Positions 1 to 10,842 of a stretch of DNA of 62,000 nt are shown in pieces. The notes below the pieces were generated by a model. The model did not search any database and was not told the DNA's origin. It saw nothing but the letters and a program-made list of their open reading frames with translations. This DNA is from Symbiodinium natans (Eukaryota > Sar > Dinophyceae > Suessiales > Symbiodiniaceae): assembly GCA_905221605.1 (NCBI GenBank), contig CAJNDS010002104.1, positions 185,001 to 247,000 on the forward strand, in the 5' to 3' direction. Positions within the stretch are counted from its first letter, which is position 1; each line of letters begins with the position of its first letter. The translations under genes and the position numbers were made by a program.

Positions 1-2515
1 CAAGCGGCCGCATCTGCTCGGAGGCGTACTGTGGGAATGGGATGATCCCGGCCTCATGAGCTCTTGGTACTTTCGAGTGTCTCTGTCTTGGTCAAGACGA
101 AGCTGAGGAGCCGACAGTTCCCACTAAGCCACGAATCTGTACCTAGTCTGCTTCATTGTTGGGGTCATACTACAATCATCATTGTTATTCCTCATTGGGA
201 ATTTAATCTGACAAAAAAGTAAACTTACAACCAACAGGACCCAGTAGTGGTGATCAGAGTTGTGGGGATCTTATACAAAAAACTGGAGGGACACACGCTG
301 ACGGTGGATCAGGCCCAAGCATGGAGCGAGAGCGTCGCAGAAAACGATACAGTCGCCAGCTGCATGAGGTAGAGCCTGCCGACACCCCTGCTGACTCATG
401 CCAGGGTTTAGGGTTTAGGGTTTAGGGTTTAGGGTTTAGGGTTTAGGGTTTAGGGTTTAGGGTTTAGGGTTTAGGTCCAAAACCAGGCCTAAAGATTTCA
501 AGGATCACCAGCTGTCTTACAATGCAGCTACCGTCCTTCTCGTCGTCTGCCACGTCACCGAGACCAATGGCTGGCTCAGGCCTGGGACGGGGCAAAAAGT
601 ACATCGTATCAGGGTTTAGGGTTTAGGGTTTAGGGTTTAGGGTTTAGGGTTTAGGGTTTAGGGTTCAGTATAGATACTATCTGCAAGGTAGAGAAAAGCA
701 GGACCCGTGTTCATGTTTCGCTCGGACCATTTCTCCTTCCATTGCTCCTTGGCCACGCTCGTAGCTCAGCCCACCAAGGAACCGCTAGGCTCAGCACTGC
801 CTGTCGGCCATGCCCACCATAGCTGCACCACCACATGTCCCAACACCTGACTTTGGTAGGGGTGAGGATTTAGGATTTAGGGTTTAGGGCGTAGGTTTAG
901 GGTTTAGGGCTAGGGGTCAGGGGTTTAGGCTGGATAATTATCAGGGGCTTGGGGCTGTGTCTACGCATGGACTGCGGAAGATGCATCTGGTGAGTGGCTA
1001 GGCTACTGCAAGAATTGAGCAAGTCCCTAAACCCTAAACCCTAAACCCCAAACCCTAAACCCTAAACCCCAAACCCATTCAAGCTCCATGCGAAAGGCCT
1101 ACCTCATACAGACCTGAAGGAGCCGGAGCAACGCTCTACACATACCGGAACCTGGCGATCCCTTGGTGCTAAGGCTGCTGCCAGGAAAAATAGGCATCTG
1201 AAACACCTGCCGACCGTAGAACGGTTTAGGGTTTAGGGTTTAGGGTTTAGGGTTTAGGGTTTAGGAAGAGGGCAGAGTGAGAGGGAGAGATGGGGTGAGA
1301 GGGCCTGACCATACGAAAACCAGTGTCATCTATGCCTGTGTCGTGACACAATTCGTAACATATCAGCGAAGCAGTTGAGTCCAGGTTGCACGTTCCAAGC
1401 CGTGGGAGAATTTTGAATCCAGCCGCTGACCTCAGAAGCTGATCTTTCCAGCACATCGCATGCCACCAGCTTGTCGAGTGGTGATTCTGGACAGGCCGCC
1501 CTCATTGCCCGAGCCCATTATACTTTTCGGCCCTATAATGAGAAGGCAATCCTTTCTCAGTTGGCAACCGCGTGGATCAGCCGCTCTCTTGCACCGGAAA
1601 CGCTTTCACTGCAGCCTCCTGCAACATGGTGAGAGAGAGAGGGAGAGGGGTAGGCAGGCAAACAGCCAGGCACACAAAAGGACCTCAAAACCAACATTGC
1701 GTGTTGAATGCTATGCGACCATACGCGTGCCACGCAAAGAACAGAAGATGAGCCTTTTGAGCAGTCAGAGCTCTAAGTCTGTTTTCAAAAGCGGGCATGA
1801 AGTCCCCGTGTACCTGTTGAGGCGGCGGCGTCCTGCGTTCGCTGCATGGCCTCTCACACACTGGCTGAAGTTTCACCGCAGGGCGACACACCAGCACAGA
1901 GGAGAAAGCATAGAGGGGCAGGGCGAGTCGTTCCTATATGGCAACCCCTAACAACCCCCCCCAAGTCACTACACAGATACCGCTTGATTTTTGTCACTTC
2001 TTTCTAAAAAAGGACAGAGAACTTTCAGATTAAGAGCCGAGTTTCCTTCAACCCCCTAAATATTCAGAGCCATGAAGCTCGCCACATCAAGTTTTGCAAC
2101 GAAAAGATTCTCAATCAGGCAATCTCTGCAAGAGCGCCTATGGGGGGTGCACAAACGGTGTGAATAGGGCTTTGGGATTCATGATAGTACAAATATCACG
2201 GGACCCTAAGGGAATACGAGTAGTAATTACCCCGACCCCCCCCCCCCCCCCATTTTACGCGGGGGAACCTCTGGCTTGGAAATGGATCTTGCCCTGGGGA
2301 CCACATTGAACCCCCTACGAGCGTTTGTGGCTCGCGCACCTAGGAACCTTCTGTTGTTTTGTATAGGGCATATATGACCACCAATTTTGGGGTTCAAGCC
2401 AAGAATCTTAAGGTTCCCAACTGCAGGGTGATTGGCGGATTGTTGGCGGCTGGAAGTTCCCTGGGCATTGTGATGTTAGGGCCTGCCATGGCATCGGCGG
2501 GCGGGCTACATCATC
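1..2515. other. No supported gene, telomere-like tracts only
   Basis: Open frames up to 163 codons exist (1460-1951 plus), but they lack domains and overlap low-complexity sequence. I see nothing else to support. Confidence 0.5.
402..474 (+). repeat. Telomere-like TTTAGGG tract
   Basis: About ten near-perfect units. Similar tracts follow at 611-665, a degenerate one at 868-935 and 1223-1265; a CCCTAAA tract lies at 1024-1075. Confidence 0.95.
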
Positions 2516-2635
2516 TTGGGATGTTCCCCCAAAAAACTAACAGTCCTGAATCGTACCCCCGATTATAATCAATATTAGGGACTGTTCGATGATAATCCTT
2601 ACTAAGGACTGTTAGTATAAGGAGGAACATCCGAA
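2516..2635. mobile_element. Family A TIR element, copy 1
   Basis: Terminal inverted repeat TTGGGATGTTCCCCC, with CTAACAGTCCT and AGGACTGTTAG just inside. Flanked by ACATCATC and ACATCATG, a probable 8-bp target-site duplication. Confidence 0.85.
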
Positions 2636-3143
2636 ACATCATGGTTTGTGGTGCATGTTGAGGCCTGGCGGCATGCCCTAAACCTTACTCGGAGGTTCAT
2701 GGGTAGGTAGAGGTGGGGCTACAAGTAAGGTAACTGTAACATTATGCCTGGTTACAACCTTATTTTTTTAGGGTACCGAAAACCCTACTTATAACGGCCA
2801 ATGAACTTTCAAGCAAAGAAATACTTTCGGCATCAACACGTTGAGTTTTTTGCGTGCGGGGTACGGGTGGGGGGAAGCTTGAATCAAACTCACATGGCGT
2901 CTTCTGGCCAGCAGCGTCGCAGAACAGCCGTGATTGAAATCTGAAGGTACGAAGTTACCTGTATTTCGTCAAATTTGGTTGAATCAACGGACTGTCCATA
3001 AAGCTCAGTTCGGGGGGGTGCAGTTATGCAATTCATTCCTGCCAGGAATTTCACTCCCCATGCATTACAGCTGTTTTGCACGACGTCCGATGAACATCAC
3101 TTTTAAGAAAAGACTTTGCTCGCGACCAAGCCTGCCCCCAAAC

Positions 3144-3231
3144 CAGGATGGGCTATCATGCCCTATAATCCCTTAAAAAGGCCCTTTATAGGGTTCATTA
3201 TGGGGATTCTAAGGCCTAATAGCCCATCCGG
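3144..3231. mobile_element. Family D TIR element, copy 1
   Basis: Terminal inverted repeat GGATGGGCTATCATGCC against GGCCTAATAGCCCATCC. Inner part CCCTATAA and TTATAGGG. Confidence 0.75.
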
Positions 3232-3660
3232 GAACTCGTCTTCATCAGCATTTCTCTGATCACAGATCAGCGACGCGAAGTGATGGTCTTTGTGCAAGAC
3301 AGGCACATCAGTTACCAGGTCCGCAAAAGATTGGAACTGCCGAAACTCCGGGCAGGTCAAGTACTTGACGAAAATGAGGGACCCCTAAGCTAGTTCCCAA
3401 AATTGCAGGATTCCCCTTATGATAAGGACCCCAAGAAGGTACCCCTAATTTCGGACGCCCCCAAGTTGGGGCCCTGCAGATCCCAAGATGCAGCAGGCCA
3501 GAGCACGTGCTACCAGTAACGGTGCCTTCCGCATGATAAGAAGCGTTGCTGCCGGCATTGCGGGGTGCATTTTTTGTTTTCAATCTGGGTGGTTTCGACA
3601 AGTTCCAATCGAATCCAGCCTGTTTTCCTGAGTAGAAACTGTCATTATCGAGCTTCAAAC
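3232..3660 (-). CDS. Coding patches of an unidentified minus-strand gene interrupted by TIR elements
   Basis: A patch at about 3660-3480 reads MKLDNDSFYSGKQAGFDWNL. A patch at about 3363-3232 reads LTCPEFRQFQSFADLVTDVP, then DDEDEFPDG-like acidic sequence. The gap between them (3364-3474) and the sequence after the second (3144-3231) are TIR elements, as expected if both are introners. Function unknown. Confidence 0.25.
3364..3474. mobile_element. Family C TIR element
   Basis: CTTGACGAAAATGAGGG at the left, complemented loosely by CCCCTAATTTCGGACG at the right. Internal AGGATTCC and AAGGTACCCCTA match intron 1 of the megasynthase. Confidence 0.6.
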
Positions 3661-3947
3661 GTTAAAACAATGGAGGCTCGTGAGTCTCACATACCTCCTT
3701 CTCACAACACAAGCTCTTGGAGTGGGTGCCCGCATGTCGCTGCCACAAAGCTGCACACGCGTGGACTGCCGGTTTCAGCAAAGTGGCACTTCGCTAGGTG
3801 CCCCAGGCATCAGAGACTTCGATATGCCAGGGACAGGGCAGCACAGGGTTTTGCAAGGAGGCCTTTGTGGAGAAGGCGGAGCACCGGCAAAGCCACATGA
3901 TCCCACATGATGCATCCAATCTGGTAATAAAAGAATATGAACATACA

Positions 3948-4014
3948 AAAATAGTACTATATTGATAACACATTGTTGTTTAAGAATATTTTCCATGTGA
4001 TAATATAGTACTAT
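3948..4014. repeat. A/T-rich inverted repeat
   Basis: ATAGTACTATATTGATAACA is complemented by TGTGATAATATAGTACTAT. A short hairpin or small TIR element. Confidence 0.6.
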
Positions 4015-6179
4015 CATGAGATAAAGCATGGCGGCGGCCTCTCTACGGAGAGGATGCCTCCATATGCCTCCACACTTCTCCTCTTTGGGGGCCCTCTGGG
4101 TGCCCAAATGATGGAGTCTTTCCGCTGCCATGAGAGATGCTTCTCCAGCAGCATGGCGCCGAAGCTAGTAGGTCTAGTGTGCTGAGTAGGGCCACATGGT
4201 AAGAAGATTCCTGAAGCTGCCTGACGACCACTCACAACCGACGATTTGAAGGTCAAAACCAACCTTCTTGTTCACAAAGCTCATGAGGCTGCTACCCTAA
4301 GCCCGAAACCCGAAACAGCTTCGGCTGCCAAAAAGGAAACATTCAGATGTCGGACAAGTTGGAGGGTATTGTGTGGGCAAAGCGCGGGGAGACCACGGCC
4401 TCTGGCTCGGACGCCTTCCTGGGCTTGGCGGTCTGCATAATAGATCATTACCTGGAGGGTACTTCTAACCCCAACAAAAACCTTTTAGGGTTTGGGGTTT
4501 AGGGTTTAGGGTTTAGTCCCCTAAGTAGGCTGCTATAAGTAGACTTAAACTCATAATTGTGTTTGTCAGTACCCATGAACCTCCAAGTAAGTCTTGTACG
4601 AGTAGATGTATGTGTGTCAAAAGTAGTCGGTCTCTGCATCTGCAAAGTATATAGAAGTGCGTACACAAACTGACCATCTATAGGCAATGCGTATAGATGT
4701 GTATGTATCTAGATGTGTGGGCGTATGTACCTCCCCGCCCCTCCTCGAAGACCTGGTCTCTGCCTCCAACATCGTCTCGTCGCCCGGAAGCCCCTACTCC
4801 CCCCCCCCCCCCCCCGCTTCTTTCTTGTAAGGAGGGACTGCCACAAAGCTCCGAAATCCCCTAAACCACCCTGTGTTGAACCCTAAAAACCCCCAAAAGC
4901 CCCACGAAGCCGACAACATGCTTGCACCACCAGGCTTCAACGATCCAAGCCCCAGGTCGGGGGTCCATTGCACCGTCATTGGTAATCCAAGTGATCGCCG
5001 GACTTTGAACTCCAGAACCTTGGGTGTTCAGCTTTTTTGAAGGCTAGATTCGCGTCTGCGTCTTGGCATCTTGAGAGGACCCCCTTATGCTGCCGGGTAT
5101 TGGCAGCTTGACCGTTGAGTTGTCACGACGAGTTGTAGGGTAGCCTGCCCGTAGGCCTACTAGAATGGCCGATTACGCGAAGACTATGGCTTGTGTATAG
5201 TTTTGTTTTTGGGAGCCGCCCCAAGTTCCACCGCCATGTCATATGGATGCGATCAACTGGCCTCAGAAAGCTTCACCCGCAAACACCCTGGTTCCAAAGA
5301 ACTACGGACAATTAAAGTATCACAGAATCACAAGGCCCCCCCCCCTCCCCCGCCGCCCAAAAAAAAACAAACAAGAGAAATCACATAAACTAGAAAACCA
5401 CCTCCCCCCAACAAAAAAGAAGAAAGAAGAAGAACTCCAAAGCCCGAAATAACCGTCAGAGCTCTTTGCGGCTTCAAGGCACCGGCCGGCCCTTGAGCGC
5501 ATCGGCCTCCAGGAGTTCGGAAGCCTGGTTCCTCTCGTCCTCGGTCCTGGTTGTTTAACTTAACCCCGATTAAAAGCCTGTTTCCCCCCTAATCCCCTTC
5601 ATCTTCTTCTCATATCTCGGAATTCACCTAATCCCCTTAGTCTTCTTCTAGTATCTCGGAATTCCCCCTAATCCCCTTAGTCTTCTTCTGGTAACAGTAT
5701 CTCGGAATGCTGTTTGCGAAATATTGCATGGTTTTCCTACTACTCCTCTTACTGTCAGGGACTTTTGGCATTGCTTGGATTGCCTTTAAGAAGCTCGAAT
5801 CGGTTTGCACCCCGACGTATTCGGAACAAGTCTCGGGGATGTCAGGGCTCGAGGCGGGGGGGGCGGGAGGGGGGAGACCATGTGGGGGGGGGGGGGGGGG
5901 GGGCTCTGTCAAATTCCAGGGCTGTCACAGTTGTCTGGATGCAGACTGCGACTATTGGAGGCGTTTGGGGCGCTGGCTTGTTGCGGAGTGCTTCATGGGC
6001 AGCGGACAAGGTATTCCGGCAGGACTTCCCGAGCTTATGCAGCTTTGGCAGGACAAGTGTACAGTATGCACCTCGGATCAGGGCACTTCAGCAGCTTCGC
6101 CAGCGCCACGCGTTTTCCATCCTGGAGGCTGCACTTACATGATCTTACGTGATCAGGTGCTGGGCTTGGATTCCAAATA

Positions 6180-6282
6180 TGGGGGTTTCCGAAAATAGGG
6201 GGAACCTTTTGGGGGGTCCCTTTAAAGGGGATTCTATTCTATTTGGGGTATACAAGGGCTACCCCTTTCTTGAGAAACACCC
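6180..6282. mobile_element. Family C-like TIR element
   Basis: Left GGGGGTTTCCGAAAATAGGG, right ACCCCTTTCTTGAGAAACACC. The internal GGTCCCTTTAAAGGGGATTC matches the elements at 27986 and 48148. Confidence 0.7.
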
Positions 6283-6769
6283 ATAGTGCTTGCGACTATT
6301 TTGTCCACTGTAATGGTTCCACTCTGTTCTGCAATTTCAGACGAGCTGGCAAAAGAATTGACGTTCTTGATGCCTGAGGTCCACCTGCAAAACGAGTTAA
6401 ATTCATGAACTGTCCCGTCGGTCCTGTTCCAGGCAGTCTGAGAATGTCGTGCAGAACTCCTCAACAACAAAGCTGTCAGCTACAGTGCTAGTAGCAGCTG
6501 AGCACACGCAAGCCGCAAGGACACCGCAGCCTCTCAGGCCCCTCTCCGTCCTCCGTGGCGACCATGGTGGCAGCGTTAAGGAACTCACTTGCCTCGGGCT
6601 GCTGCAGGACCTCCTGGATCTGGTTATACGACTCCTGGCCGCATGCGCCTTTTTCCTTTACAACATTCATCAGGACGCTTTTGCAAAAGAGCCCTGCGTA
6701 ATCCCTGCCTCTGAAGGGACAGTGCCCTGTGCCTTACACGGCTCCGTCTCGGGACTCGCCGACAAGACG

Positions 6770-6900
6770 TACACGCACGCACATAGGCACGCAATCGCAC
6801 GCACACGCTCACACACACACACAGACAGACAGACAGACAAACAGACAGTCAGACAGTCAAACAGATAGACACACAGACGCACAGAGAGAGAGAGAGCGAT
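6770..6900. repeat. CA, CAGA and GA microsatellite
   Basis: ACGCAC, then CA, then ACAGAC units, then GA. A similar ACGC/CACA tract is at 38140-38235. Confidence 0.85.
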
Positions 6901-7274
6901 GCCCTTGGTCGAAGCCTTGTTGAGATTGTTTTGGATACGTTGCAGCTTTTCTCCTGCTTCAAACGTTTTAAGGCACAGCTCATGCATTCTCATTGGGAAA
7001 AACACCCCCGCATTTTAATTGTTCCTTATCGACTCTTCTCCAATCCCTTCAACACGCGCATCCAACTGTAGCCCTCCTGGCTGAGATCGCAAGAGCCCAT
7101 TGCCGAGCGCAAGCGCGACTCGAAGGCAGACCTCCGCTGCAAGTTGCGGTCCTGGGAACTGCAGACTGGTGAGATTCTGTTGCAAAAGGCTTTCGGCTTG
7201 CGAACTAGTTAAAGGTTAAAGGTAGATGAAGACCCGGGCCAAGAAATACCAGCACCGTGAAGAGACACATCCGC

Positions 7275-7475
7275 ATATAGACCCCCAAATAGTAGGATTC
7301 CCTGATATTATCTTATATTGAACCCCAATAAGGTGCCCCTACATATCACATCTCTTGGCTGCACTCAGGAGGGTAGCTATAAATTAGACTTTTGGCTGCC
7401 TTCATAAGAAACCCAACAAAACCCAAAAAAGGTAAGGATCTAAAGCTACAATAAGGTACCCCTATACATACAAGT
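7275..7475. mobile_element. Family C element, rearranged
   Basis: Contains AGACCCCCAAATAGTAGGAT, then AATAAGGTGCCCCTACATA, and a second AATAAGGTACCCCTATACAT about 120 bases on. This fits a partial or nested copy. Confidence 0.5.
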
Positions 7476-7477
7476 AT

Positions 7478-7617
7478 CACGTCTGAACTCTCCAAGAGTC
7501 GACAGCCTCAGCCTCAGCCGCCTCAGCCGGCGAGGGCTTGAAGGTCTTGGCCCGCCTCAGCATGGCCTGGCTTTCCCAGATCCTTGTCAGCACCTCCAGC
7601 TCTCCCAGCACCGTCTC
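7478..7617 (-). CDS. Coding patch, single exon of an unidentified minus-strand gene
   Basis: Reads ETVLGELEVLTRIWESQAML, then RAKTFKPSPAEAAEAEAV, ending at TGA. The composition is protein-like, with a likely acceptor CTTCTCAG|GAG at 7617 directly behind a CCCTAAA tract. Repeat sequence related to family C lies just downstream, so the TGA may be inside an intron. Confidence 0.35.
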
Positions 7618-8308
7618 CTGAGAAGGGTTTAGGGTTTAGGGTTTAGGGTCAGCTTGGGTTGAGCATGAGCAATCACCAACTCGCCAGTCGCGCAGCCCCG
7701 AGTGGAGCCCCAGTCATGGCGCTTTTTGATCCTGCGCCCGCGTTTCTCGCCGAACATGGCGCTCGTAGCCGCCCCCTCGGATGCTTTTTCCTTTGCCACC
7801 CGCTTCGTTGACGTTGGCCACTCCGCGGGGACAAATTGTGGGGAAAGGACTGGTAGAATGCACTCGGCTCAGACTCTTGCAAATCAGTATGTCTGGTGCA
7901 ACATGAGCATAACCAAACGCGACTACATGCCTGCAAGTGCAAGAGACATTTCTGCATGGCCCTGATTATCCCTGATTTAGGGCGCAGCATGGCCATCACG
8001 AATTGGACCGACGCGTGCAAACTAGGCGACGTCTGCCAACTACGTGCCCCATTTTCAATAGACAGCCCCCTGCATCCCCCTGCCTTCAACCAAGAAATAA
8101 ACACCCCTGTACGTCGTCCAGTGGAGGAAGATTCTGGTCGGGGATCCCAATTCACAAAGATTAAAACATCGGTCCTCGTGGTACCGAAACGTGCGAAACA
8201 CCGTGATGGCATACGTCCATTTCTTCAGGCATAGAGCAGCTTCCACATGGGCACTTTTTGTTCTGATAAAAAAACCTACACCACCACAGGCTGACTGGAG
8301 ACATGCTT

Positions 8309-8466
8309 TTGGGATGTTCCCCCTTGTTCTAACAGTCCTCAATCGGGATGATCATTGGGGGGTACTATAACCCCTACCCTAAACCCTAAATACCCTAAAC
8401 CCTAAACCCTAAACCCTGGACCCTAAACCCTATTGAATGTTGGTGTAATAAGGGGGAACATCCCAA
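8309..8466. mobile_element. Family A TIR element, copy 2, with CCCTAAA repeats inside
   Basis: Same ends (TTGGGATGTTCCCCC and GGGGGAACATCCCAA). The centre carries a CCCTAAA tract at about 8382-8432 that the other copies lack. No clear target-site duplication. Confidence 0.85.
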
Positions 8467-8895
8467 GACCTCTTCTTTAAACACGGGACCGAGTCCAGCC
8501 GCCATTGGCGGCTTTGCCAGGTCCAGGGGTCACTCACACAAAGTTTCCAGCGCCCGCCTTTCAAAGTACATCAAGGGCTTCCTCACTGCGGCTCCCAAGT
8601 TTATCAGTACTGACATAACACAGAAACACAACACTCCACCAAGCCTACTTCTGGAGGCAGTATGCTTAAAGGGCCGAGCAGCTGCTCTGACATCTGGGTA
8701 CCCGTAGCTATGCGGAATACGGGCCCCTTAAAATGGGGCGGGGTGCCAGGGCTAAGCCTGGCGCCCTCACCACCAGCGTGCCTGGCACAGGTGAGCTCCT
8801 GAAGATTCCTGAACATGCTCGCAGCTGTGCTGCCTCAGGATCATCACCACAAGGGGGCCCTTGCTTAAAACACACTCCCCACCGAAATCTTTCAT

Positions 8896-10842
8896 TCATT
8901 GGGGCCCCCTCCCGGCTTTCTGCCAGGCGTTTGGCTCCTTCTCAGGCTCCAAGTTCAAGATGTCAGGTCCTACCCCCGGCGCCTCGTGCCCATTCCTGGC
9001 TTGGAGAGCCAGACCCCGGGCCGCCTCCTCGAACGCTTGAAGAAAGCGATGGCGCCAGCTGGATGGGTACAGCTCGTTTGAGGCCCAGAAATGCACAGCC
9101 CAACGGTTTCGGTGCTCCTCATTGATGTCAAACTCCAGGGGGTGGTCCAAAAACTCCCATTCACTGCCGTATGCTTGTCCAGAGGGCTGGGTCCAGAAAG
9201 CCTCAGGGACCTGGCGAAAACCAGCTCCAAAGCGGCGCTCATCTAGAAAGTCGACGTTCACCACGATCTGTTCTGCCTTTCGGCGAGCATTGTACACGGT
9301 CCAACGTTGCATCCTTAGGATGTCGGTCAAATCCTGCAACACGCCGAGAGTGGTGCTGTCTTCCCCTTTCGTCGGCACGACGATGTCGCGCCAATCCATG
9401 AAAAGTCCAACCATTCCAGCTTCCAGACCATCTCGCAAGGGGGCATAGAGCGTCAACTCCACATCCGAAGAAGCACTGGCTCGAGCTATTGCAGCCGTCA
9501 CCAGGGCCAGGAAAAGATAGTTCAGTGGCACACCGTGGTGCTGGGCCGCTGCCTTGAGCACCACAAGGGTTTCTCCTTGCACCAAGACATTGCCGTAGAA
9601 GCATCTGAAGGGCCTGCCCCAAAGATTCCCGCGGAGGGATGGGCGAGATGGATCTTCCGATCGAAAGAACAGAGTCTCCTTCAAGCGATTCTGCAAAATG
9701 CTCAGCACTTTGTTCTTGGGGGTTGGCATCTCGCAGGACTTGTCGCTCAGAGCCTGGTAGGCATCGAAAAGGTCTGAGGCGAGAGGTGAGAAACAGAAGC
9801 CATCCGAAACCGAGTGGAGGATGTGGAACAAGACGAAGTTCATGGTGTCGAGTCTGTCGCCAGCTTGAGGAGCCCGTCGGGCTTCTCTAACAAGCAGTTC
9901 TGCTCCAGGTGCAGACTGCAAGCACACCTGCATGCACCCTGGAGTAGGGATCCGCAGCCACACGGCCCCTGCTCCGAGTCGCCCGGCCAAGAGCACACGA
10001 AAACTTTTCTGCTCCGGCAGCAGTGGAGGTCCCGGACTCAAGGGGTCCTCGGGCGCACGCAGCACGGCCCGCCCATGCAAGGGGTCAACGTAAACCAAGT
10101 CACCACCCTCTCGGAGGATGGAAAGTTCTCGGCCCTGGCATTCCCACACACCTTCCAATGCAACCGTAAGCCGCAGCAGCCAGACCTCAAACGGCGGTTG
10201 CAGCCACCACTGCCAGCGACCCTGCAACTGCTGCTCAAGGTCTTCTTGGCCGTGGACATCCAAGACCTTGAAAGGGACTTTGTCATCCTGGTCCAGAGGG
10301 TCGCGCGGCCGCTGTGAAGGCTGTGGCCCATCGAGCGGATCTAGAGCCACTCGCGGCCAGCAGCGGAAGAGCGCCCAGCCGAGCAGTGACGAGAGCATCG
10401 GCGCATGGCGCCGATCTTCTATCGCAGCGCTGAGCAGTGAGGCCGTCCTGCGCACGAAGCTGCGGAGAGCGAGGGGATCTGCATTTTGTAGTCGCAGGGC
10501 TGGCTGACGGTCGACCAGCTCCTTTACTGCACGGCGTAAGAGAGCAGCATCCACCGGAGCATCACTTCGTGCCAACCAAGGTGGCATAGGACGGTGATGG
10601 CTCGACTTGAAGAAAACTGCGTACTCCCCTGCTGGAGCTGGGCAGATAGTCGAGTTTGCAGCTGGAGCTGCCTTGACCAGCTGCAGCAACTCCCCCACCG
10701 TGTCAGCACTGCGTATCGCATCGATGCCTACCTGCTTGCCGAGGTGTTGCTGGAAGGCGCTTGCAAGCCAGCCGGCCCGTAGGCTATCCACCCCCGTCAG
10801 CGGGTCGTTGCAGCTGCTCATGGGAAGGATGCGCTGGACTGC
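8896..10842 (-). CDS. Exon 5: second carrier domain and terminal condensation-like domain
   Basis: It opens with a carrier domain (NDPLTGVDSLRAG, serine in GVDSL) and continues into a domain of about 520 residues of the condensation/acyltransferase superfamily. The active-site motif reads LHSVSDG: the second histidine and the DG of HHxxxDG are kept and the first histidine is leucine. Near the C terminus, RRFGAGF may stand for the usual DFGWG motif. A condensation-type domain at the very end of an assembly line can release the product by transfer to an amine or alcohol, or by cyclisation. That would fit the absence of a C-terminal thioesterase, but it is inference. Confidence 0.8.
   Translation of the reverse strand, partial: AVQRILPMSSCNDPLTGVDSLRAGWLASAFQQHLGKQVGIDAIRSADTVGELLQLVKAAPAANSTICPAPAGEYAVFFKSSHHRPMPPWLARSDAPVDAALLRRAVKELVDRQPALRLQNADPLALRSFVRRTASLLSAAIEDRRHAPMLSSLLGWALFRCWPRVALDPLDGPQPSQRPRDPLDQDDKVPFKVLDVHGQEDLEQQLQGRWQWWLQPPFEVWLLRLTVALEGVWECQGRELSILREGGDLVYVDPLHGRAVLRAPEDPLSPGPPLLPEQKSFRVLLAGRLGAGAVWLRIPTPGCMQVCLQSAPGAELLVREARRAPQAGDRLDTMNFVLFHILHSVSDGFCFSPLASDLFDAYQALSDKSCEMPTPKNKVLSILQNRLKETLFFRSEDPSRPSLRGNLWGRPFRCFYGNVLVQGETLVVLKAAAQHHGVPLNYLFLALVTAAIARASASSDVELTLYAPLRDGLEAGMVGLFMDWRDIVVPTKGEDSTTLGVLQDLTDILRMQRWTVYNARRKAEQIVVNVDFLDERRFGAGFRQVPEAFWTQPSGQAYGSEWEFLDHPLEFDINEEHRNRWAVHFWASNELYPSSWRHRFLQAFEEAARGLALQARNGHEAPGVGPDILNLEPEKEPNAWQKAGRGPQ

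Larger units (their letters stand above)
4015..7270. other. Repeat-rich stretch with weak minus-strand coding patches
   Basis: Short patches at 6960-6890 (EKLQRIQNNLNKASTKG), 6670-6545 and 6400-6290 (SEIAEQSGTITVDKIV), all minus, read like exon pieces, but I could not join them. The rest holds C, G and CA runs and short TTTAGGG tracts. Confidence 0.3.

Noticed and set aside
402-935. Left edge as a chromosome end
   Set aside because: Tracts are short, in mixed orientation and spread across the whole window, not a terminal array.
1460-1951. 163-codon plus-strand frame
   Set aside because: No domain, no support for splice or start context, and overlap with a GAGA run.
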